Positions 42,399 through 47,446 of a stretch of DNA of 47,446 nucleotides are shown in pieces. The position numbers were made by a program, and so were the translations under genes. Location of the stretch: NCBI GenBank assembly GCA_012520655.1, contig JAAYNW010000035.1:1-47446 (forward strand), read 5' to 3'. Position 1 is the first letter of the stretch; each line of letters starts with the position of its first letter. The notes below the pieces were generated by a model. The model had not been told where the DNA came from and ran no database searches. It saw only the letters and a list, made by a program, of their open reading frames with translations. The DNA is from Clostridiales bacterium (lineage in GTDB: Bacteria; Bacillota; Clostridia; Lachnospirales; Lachnospiraceae).

Positions 42399-43112
42399 TT
42401 ATGCTTCTCCAAGATAAGCTTTCTTAATGGAATCATCGTTTAATAGGTTCTCTGCTTTACCGCTAAGTACTATATTGCCTGTCTCAAGTACATATGCGCG
42501 GTCAGCGATAGAAAGAGCTTTCTTCGCATTCTGCTCAACTAGAAGAACGGTTGTGCCGCCTTCGCTAACCTCCCTGATTATATCGAAGATTTCATTTACA
42601 AAAATGGGAGAAAGTCCCATAGATGGTTCATCCATAAGAATAATTTTGGGATGCGACATAAGAGCCCTTCCCATAGCGAGCATCTGCTGCTCTCCTCCGC
42701 TCAATGTACCGGATATCTGATTCTGACGTTCTTCCAGACGCGGAAATCTTTTATAAACAGCTTTTAGCGTTTCTTCTATTTCATTCTTATCTTTTCTTGT
42801 ATAAGCACCCATTTTAAGATTCTGCAGTACCGTAAGCTCCGCAAAAACCCTTCTTCCTTCAGGAACATGTGCCATTCCCATGGAAACAATCTTGTGTCCG
42901 GGAACCTTAGTAATATCTTGCCCTTCAAACGTAATGCTTCCTGTCTTTGCGGAAAGGAGCCCCGTTATCGTATGAAGAATAGTCGTCTTGCCGGCACCAT
43001 TTGCACCTATCAAAGCTATGACTTCACCCTCGTTTACATCGAAGGAAATGCCCTTGATAGCTTGAATTACGCCGTAATATACTTCTAATTCTCTAATTTC
43101 AAGCATAGCCAT
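42399..43112 (-). CDS. livF: branched-chain amino acid ABC transporter ATPase LivF
   Basis: A 237-residue ABC ATPase. Walker A 'GANGAGKTT', signature 'LSGGEQQMLAMGRALM', Walker B 'IILMDEPSMGLSP' and the switch His replaced as usual in LivF by 'LLVEQNAKKAL'. It starts 14 bases after livG. It powers uptake of Leu/Ile/Val or related amino acids together with LivG. Confidence 0.95.
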   Translation of the reverse strand: MAMLEIRELEVYYGVIQAIKGISFDVNEGEVIALIGANGAGKTTILHTITGLLSAKTGSITFEGQDITKVPGHKIVSMGMAHVPEGRRVFAELTVLQNLKMGAYTRKDKNEIEETLKAVYKRFPRLEERQNQISGTLSGGEQQMLAMGRALMSHPKIILMDEPSMGLSPIFVNEIFDIIREVSEGGTTVLLVEQNAKKALSIADRAYVLETGNIVLSGKAENLLNDDSIKKAYLGEA

Positions 43113-43126
43113 CTTACTGTTTCCTC

Positions 43127-43885
43127 CTATTCTCCAAGATACGCGGTAATTACCTGCGGATCGTTGAGCACTGTACTCGTTTTCCCTTGCATGAGGACAC
43201 GCCCGAAATTAAGCACCGTAAGTTCTTCGCAAATGCCCGAAACAAGTTTCATATCGTGTTCTATTAATAAAATGGTCATTTTAAATTCATCGCGGACAAA
43301 ACGGATAGTATCCATCAACTCACCGGTTTCATTCGGGTTCATTCCGGCCGCCGGTTCATCGAGAAGCAACAGTTTGGGATTTGTCGCCAATGCCCTGGCA
43401 ATCTCCAATTTACGCTGCTTTCCATAAGGAAGATTCGCGGCCAGATAATCAGCCTCTCCGTCTAAATCAAAAACCTTTAATAAATCCATAGCACGTTCGT
43501 TCATTTCCTTTTCCACTTTAAAGTAGGAAGGAAGACGTAAGATACCTTCTATCGTTGAATAATGATAGGTGTTATGAAGTCCTGCCTTTACGTTATCGAG
43601 CACCGATAAAGCTTTAAAAAGACGAATATTTTGAAAAGTTCTTGCAATTCCTGCCTTGTTGATATCCATTGTCTTGAGACCCGTTATATCGCGCCCATCC
43701 AACCTGATGATTCCTTCATTTGGCTTGTATACACCTGTCAAAAGATTAAATACCGTAGTTTTACCGGCACCGTTAGGTCCGATCAGACCGTAAAGTTGCC
43801 CCTCTTTTATTTCAATATTAAAATCATCCACCGCTCTTAGTCCACCAAAAGAAATGGTTAAATTTTTTACTTCAAGTAATGACAT
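43127..43885 (-). CDS. livG: branched-chain amino acid ABC transporter ATPase LivG
   Basis: A 252-residue ABC ATPase. Walker A 'GPNGAGKTTVFNLLTG', 'GIARTFQNIRLF', signature-region 'LPYGKQRKLEIARALATNP', Walker B 'LLLDEPAAGMNPNE' and the switch His in 'LLIEHDMKLV'. The 'YGKQ' form in place of SGGQ is normal for LivG. Its ATG lies 2 bases after the livM stop, so translation is coupled. Confidence 0.95.
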   Translation of the reverse strand: MSLLEVKNLTISFGGLRAVDDFNIEIKEGQLYGLIGPNGAGKTTVFNLLTGVYKPNEGIIRLDGRDITGLKTMDINKAGIARTFQNIRLFKALSVLDNVKAGLHNTYHYSTIEGILRLPSYFKVEKEMNERAMDLLKVFDLDGEADYLAANLPYGKQRKLEIARALATNPKLLLLDEPAAGMNPNETGELMDTIRFVRDEFKMTILLIEHDMKLVSGICEELTVLNFGRVLMQGKTSTVLNDPQVITAYLGE

Positions 43886-43887
43886 AA

Positions 43888-44979
43888 TTATTTAACCCCC
43901 TTTCCTTTGGAAACTCTTCTGGAAAAATATTTTTCTTTCACCTGTTCTTTCCATTCATTCGCTTTGGGACTCCAGTTAAACAGCATCATGACAATCAATA
44001 CAATTGCATATATAAGCATACGATAATCACTTAATCCTCTCAATAATTCGGGAAGTAAAGTAAGCACAATTGCTGAAATAATGGATCCCCTAATATTTCC
44101 GATACCTCCGAGAACGACGAATACAAGAATCATAATGGACATATTATAGCCGAAGTTCTTAGGAAGTGCGGTAAGCGTCGACAAATTATGCGCATACAAC
44201 ACTCCGGCTACCCCTGCAATAGCGGCTGATATCGAAAAGGCCATCAATTTATACTTGGTAATATTGATGCCTATAGATTCCGCCGCAATACGATTATCGC
44301 GAATGGACATAATCGCACGTCCGGCTCTCGAATGAATCAGATTTAATACAATAACTAAGGAGAGAAAAATTAAAACGACTCCGATAGTAAAGTTCGCATC
44401 GTGCGGAGTACCTGTAATACCTTGCGCGCCGTTTACAATAACTTCACCATCCGCTTCCATGTTCAAAGACAGAAAATCCTTCATGGAAAAATGAAAACCG
44501 TTGCCGTCTCTTCCAATGTACATAACATTTACAAGGTTCTTAATTATCTCACCGAAAGCTAACGTTACAATTGCCAAATAATCGCCCTTCAATCTAAGTA
44601 CCGGAATACCGATTAAAATGCCGAATATCCCCGCCATGAGAGCGCCAATCAAAAGCGCGATTATGAATCTTAACGCATCAGGCATAGCACCGTTAATGCA
44701 TTTTGAGAAAAAGGCTCCGGAAAAAGCTCCTACACACATAAATCCCGCATGACCCAAGCTGAGCTCACCTAAAATACCTACGGTCAAATTGAGAGATACG
44801 GCTAACATTACATAGATACAAAGCGGAACCAAAAGTCCTTCCATCAAGCTGGAAACATTGCCGGTAGCCAATAGTACCTGTATCACAATATATAATACCA
44901 GCACTAACAAATATGTTATAAAATTATTTTTTGATATTTTGTTCATTTTTCCGGGAAACTTCTTAGACATTTTATTCAT
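43888..44979 (-). CDS. livM: branched-chain amino acid ABC transporter permease LivM
   Basis: A 363-residue permease with an N-terminal extension rich in Lys and about ten membrane helices. LivM landmarks are 'LSLGHAGFMCVGAFSGAFF' and 'RLKGDYLAIVTLAFGEII', followed by 'AGRAIMSIRDNRIAAESIGIN' (seen as 'SIRDNRIAAESIGIN'), the coupling-helix motif. It starts 9 bases after livH. Confidence 0.94.
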   Translation of the reverse strand: MNKMSKKFPGKMNKISKNNFITYLLVLVLYIVIQVLLATGNVSSLMEGLLVPLCIYVMLAVSLNLTVGILGELSLGHAGFMCVGAFSGAFFSKCINGAMPDALRFIIALLIGALMAGIFGILIGIPVLRLKGDYLAIVTLAFGEIIKNLVNVMYIGRDGNGFHFSMKDFLSLNMEADGEVIVNGAQGITGTPHDANFTIGVVLIFLSLVIVLNLIHSRAGRAIMSIRDNRIAAESIGINITKYKLMAFSISAAIAGVAGVLYAHNLSTLTALPKNFGYNMSIMILVFVVLGGIGNIRGSIISAIVLTLLPELLRGLSDYRMLIYAIVLIVMMLFNWSPKANEWKEQVKEKYFSRRVSKGKGVK

Positions 44980-44988
44980 AGTAGCACC

Positions 44989-45882
44989 TTACACTTTCTC
45001 CTGTATTTTCTTCCCTAAAATTCCGGTTGGTTTTACGAGAAGGACAATTATTAATACAGCAAAAACAATAGCATCTGCCATTTGAGAGGAAATATAAGCT
45101 TTTCCAAAAATCTCAATAATGCCTAATAAAATACCACCGATCATCGCACCTGGAATGGAACCGATTCCTCCGAATACCGCGGCAACAAATGCCTTGATGC
45201 CGGGCATCGCTCCGGTATACGGCGTCAATGACGGATATGCAGAACATAACAGCACTCCTGCGACAGCAGCCAATGCAGAACCTATAGCAAAGGTAAGCGC
45301 TATCGTCTTGTTCACATTAATTCCCATTAACTGTGCAGCGCCCTTATCTTCCGCTACGGCAAGCATCGCTTGTCCGGCCTTTGCTTTGCTTATAAATAAG
45401 GACAATATAATCATAACAGCAATTCCTACAATGATTGTCACAATCGTTTCCCCGGAAATCACCAGATTCCCTTCCGCCAGTTTCAACGGTTTTACAGCAA
45501 CCACTGACGTAAACGACTTTGTGTTTGCTCCGAAAATAATCAATGCCAGATTCTGAAGCAAGTAACTGACGCCGATAGCCGTAATTAAAACTGCTAAAGG
45601 CGAAGCAGCATTACGAAGCGGTTTATAAGCCACGCGTTCAATAGTTATACCGAACACTGTACAAACAATAATCGCAACTAATATGCCTAACGCCGGAGGA
45701 AGGCCAAGGGTACTTACTATAGTAAATACGGTAAAAGCTCCCACCATAATTACATCGCCATGAGCAAAATTAAGCATTTTGGCAATACCATAAACCATAG
45801 TATAGCCAAGAGCTATAATCGCGTATACGCTGCCAAGGCTGATGCCGTTAATTAAATAAGAAATAAAGCTCATAAGAAACAC
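44989..45882 (-). CDS. livH: branched-chain amino acid ABC transporter permease LivH
   Basis: A 297-residue permease with about eight membrane helices. The N-terminal 'GISLGSVYAIIALGYTMVYG' and 'NFAHGDVIMVGAF' are LivH hallmarks, as is 'AVAEDKGAAQLMGINVNKTI' with its coupling helix. The gene lies 186 bases after the binding-protein gene, and a hairpin sits in that gap. Confidence 0.95.
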   Translation of the reverse strand: MFLMSFISYLINGISLGSVYAIIALGYTMVYGIAKMLNFAHGDVIMVGAFTVFTIVSTLGLPPALGILVAIIVCTVFGITIERVAYKPLRNAASPLAVLITAIGVSYLLQNLALIIFGANTKSFTSVVAVKPLKLAEGNLVISGETIVTIIVGIAVMIILSLFISKAKAGQAMLAVAEDKGAAQLMGINVNKTIALTFAIGSALAAVAGVLLCSAYPSLTPYTGAMPGIKAFVAAVFGGIGSIPGAMIGGILLGIIEIFGKAYISSQMADAIVFAVLIIVLLVKPTGILGKKIQEKV

Positions 45883-45988
45883 CTCTTCGTTTTTTTATAC
45901 ACCATGAGATTAAATTATATCATTAATTGCCTTTATACGCAAGAAAATGGGATAAAGAATCTGTATTCCAAATTAAAGAGCAAAACAA

Positions 45989-46029
45989 AGGGATACAAAA
46001 CACGGCACGACCATGTTATTAGTATCCCT
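45989..46029 (-). terminator. extended hairpin between livJ and livH, likely partial terminator
   Basis: On the minus strand AGGGATAC (46029-46022) pairs with GTATCCCT (45996-45989). Inside it AACATGG (46017-46011) pairs with CCGTGTT (46005-45999) around a TCGTG loop. A T-rich TTGTTTTG follows on that strand. It would lower permease expression relative to the binding protein or protect the livJ mRNA 3' end. Confidence 0.7.
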
Positions 46030-46068
46030 CGTTGGCTACTTCATTATTAATTATATAATTAATAGATA

Positions 46069-47298
46069 TTACATTGCTATATAAGCGCCATTTTCAATCT
46101 TAACAGCCTTAGGCTCTTTGTTCGGTTCACCCGAAGCGTCCCATGTCATACCTACACCAGTAAGACCATCCAAAGTAATCTGAGTCATGGATGACTTCAT
46201 AGCCTCACATATAGCGGACACATCCATATCTGGAGTAACTCCTGCTTTTTCTGCCGCAGCTTTAATCGCATAGATAGCATCATAAGCATCTGCTGCAAAC
46301 TGATTAGGTGTATCTCCGAATTTTTCTTTATATGAAGTTACGAATTTCTGTGTTAACTCATCCTGAGCATCCGCCGCAAAAGGGGTAAGAAGCATAACAC
46401 CTTCAGCTAAAGAAGTATCAAAGTTTTCAACATCCAGAATGCCATCCAAACCATCGCATCCGAAGAAAATAGGTGCATAGTTCATAGTAGCAGCCTGTGA
46501 AAGTATTAAAGACGCTTCTGTATAATAAATAGGTAAAAATACGAGATCTGCACCGCTATCCTTTGCTTTCTGAAGCTGTACGGAGAAATCTGTCTTGCTG
46601 TCTGCCGTGAAAGCTTCTGCGGAGACGATTTCAAATGGCTGATTAGCAGCTTCTGCCACGAATTTCTGGTAAATTCCTGAAGAATATATATCTGAGCTAT
46701 CATAAATTACGGCAACTTTTGTTCCAATTCCGTTTTCACCTATATACTTAGCGGAAGCCATACCCTGGTTAGGGTCAGAGAAGCATACACGGAACGCATT
46801 ATCGTATTGTATAGCTTCAACCGAAGAGCCTGAAGGAGTTAACTGGAACATATTATCAGACGATGTTTTCTCAACAACCGCTACACAGCATCCGCTCGTA
46901 ACCGTTCCCATAAGCATCTGCATATCCCAGTCTTTCAACGTATTGTATGCATTTACTGATTTTTCCGGATCGTTTTCATCATCTTCAAATTTGAATTCTA
47001 TCTGATAGCCGTTGATACCGCCGGCAGCATTAATCTCATCCACTGCGAGTTGAGCCGCATTCTGTACAGCCATGCCGTATACTGCTGCACCGCCGGTAGT
47101 AGGACCGATGCCTCCAATCTTAAATACGCCGCCGCTGGCCGCTGTCTCTTCTGAAGCATCTGTGCTTTCAGCTGCTGTGTCGGTGCCCGTTGCAGTTTCC
47201 GTAGTATCAGCAGTACCGTTTGCTGCTGTATTTCCACAACCTGCAAATAAAGACATAACCATAGCCGAAGTCATTGCAATACTCATAAACTTTTTCAT
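46069..47298 (-). CDS. livJ: branched-chain amino acid ABC transporter substrate-binding lipoprotein
   Basis: A 409-residue periplasmic-binding-fold protein of the Leu/Ile/Val receptor family. The N-terminus is a lipoprotein signal with lipobox 'LFAGC', followed by a Thr/Ala/Glu-rich low-complexity linker (about 24-55) and the receptor domain starting 'FKIGGIGPTTGGAAVYGMAV'. 'INAAGGINGYQIEFKFEDDE', 'PSGSSVEAIQ' and 'FAADAYDAIYAIKAA' are family landmarks. It is the first gene of the importer operon. GGAGG precedes the ATG on the minus strand. The specific amino acid cannot be told from sequence. Confidence 0.94.
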   Translation of the reverse strand: MKKFMSIAMTSAMVMSLFAGCGNTAANGTADTTETATGTDTAAESTDASEETAASGGVFKIGGIGPTTGGAAVYGMAVQNAAQLAVDEINAAGGINGYQIEFKFEDDENDPEKSVNAYNTLKDWDMQMLMGTVTSGCCVAVVEKTSSDNMFQLTPSGSSVEAIQYDNAFRVCFSDPNQGMASAKYIGENGIGTKVAVIYDSSDIYSSGIYQKFVAEAANQPFEIVSAEAFTADSKTDFSVQLQKAKDSGADLVFLPIYYTEASLILSQAATMNYAPIFFGCDGLDGILDVENFDTSLAEGVMLLTPFAADAQDELTQKFVTSYKEKFGDTPNQFAADAYDAIYAIKAAAEKAGVTPDMDVSAICEAMKSSMTQITLDGLTGVGMTWDASGEPNKEPKAVKIENGAYIAM

Positions 47299-47321
47299 AC
47301 TTTTTCCTCCTCAATAATAAT

Positions 47322-47342
47322 GGTAGTGTCAAATTTACTACC
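47322..47342 (-). promoter_or_regulatory. short hairpin in the livJ leader
   Basis: GGTAGT and ACTACC form a 6-bp stem around a 9-base loop, about 25 bases before the livJ start and just upstream of its ribosome site. I could not define a convincing promoter in the remaining bases to the window edge. Confidence 0.35.
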
Positions 47343-47446
47343 TATTTTTCTTTCTAAAACCTTTATTTTCGGGAGCTTGCAAATAAAAAGAGCATTGACC
47401 TCCCTTTTTTGATATAATGTCCTCGACCAAAATTCCAAAATACCAA

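Overview
The window reads as a chromosomal segment from a low-GC Gram-positive anaerobe of the class Clostridia, most likely a Lachnospiraceae relative. The evidence is the gene order (mutS-mutL-miaA-ynbB-like, radC-mreBCD-PBP2-minCDE-rodA-mgsA, yggS-sepF, lexA divergent from a LysM gene), AGGAGG-type ribosome binding sites, frequent TTG/GTG starts, and A/T-rich intergenic DNA with sigma-A-like promoters. I see no rRNA, tRNA, CRISPR array, insertion sequence or prophage.

Region 1 (1-9.7 kb) is the most accessory part. It holds a DUF1292 gene; a GlgX/pullulanase-like GH13 protein whose catalytic signature residues all appear replaced (probable pseudoenzyme); a DUF5662 gene; a Gly/Asn/Cys repeat protein; and a compact LytTR response regulator / GHKL histidine kinase pair. 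The kinase gene is followed by a tandem LytTR-type direct repeat, a promoter-like sequence and an unannotated, well-initiated 20-codon ORF (5868-5930). This is the best candidate in the window for an undescribed system: an AgrCA-like pair with no AgrB/AgrD, sitting beside its probable operator and a Trp-containing micropeptide. Then come trpS, an unknown protein with nuclease-like residues, and miaB.

Region 2 (9.8-18 kb) is the mismatch-repair/tRNA-modification block: mutS, mutL, miaA, a methionine gamma-lyase family protein, a DUF4321 membrane protein and radC.

Region 3 (18-27.7 kb) is a cell-shape and division block: a divergent MreB, MreC, MreD, a very large class B PBP, MinC, MinD, MinE and a RodA/FtsW family protein. 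Methylglyoxal synthase and a lipoprotein D,D-carboxypeptidase follow.

Region 4 (27.8-33.7 kb) has a small P-loop protein, an HlyD-like membrane-anchored adaptor, yggS, sepF, and then aroB-lspA-rluD.

Region 5 (33.8-41.7 kb) has a cytidylate-kinase-like protein; a minus-strand set of AI-2E transporter, dtd and a small membrane protein; a TtcA-family tRNA thiolase with a tyrosine recombinase; a VOC protein next to an AraC regulator; and an SOS module (lexA divergent from a YneA-like LysM protein, with LexA-box-like sequences between).

Region 6 (41.7-47.4 kb, minus strand) is a complete branched-chain amino acid ABC importer (livJ-livH-livM-livG-livF) with a second cytidylate-kinase-like paralog as its last gene.

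Two gaps exceed 300 bases. The 5931-6389 gap holds two promoter-like sequences and weak hairpins. The 40619-40970 gap holds the SOS control region.
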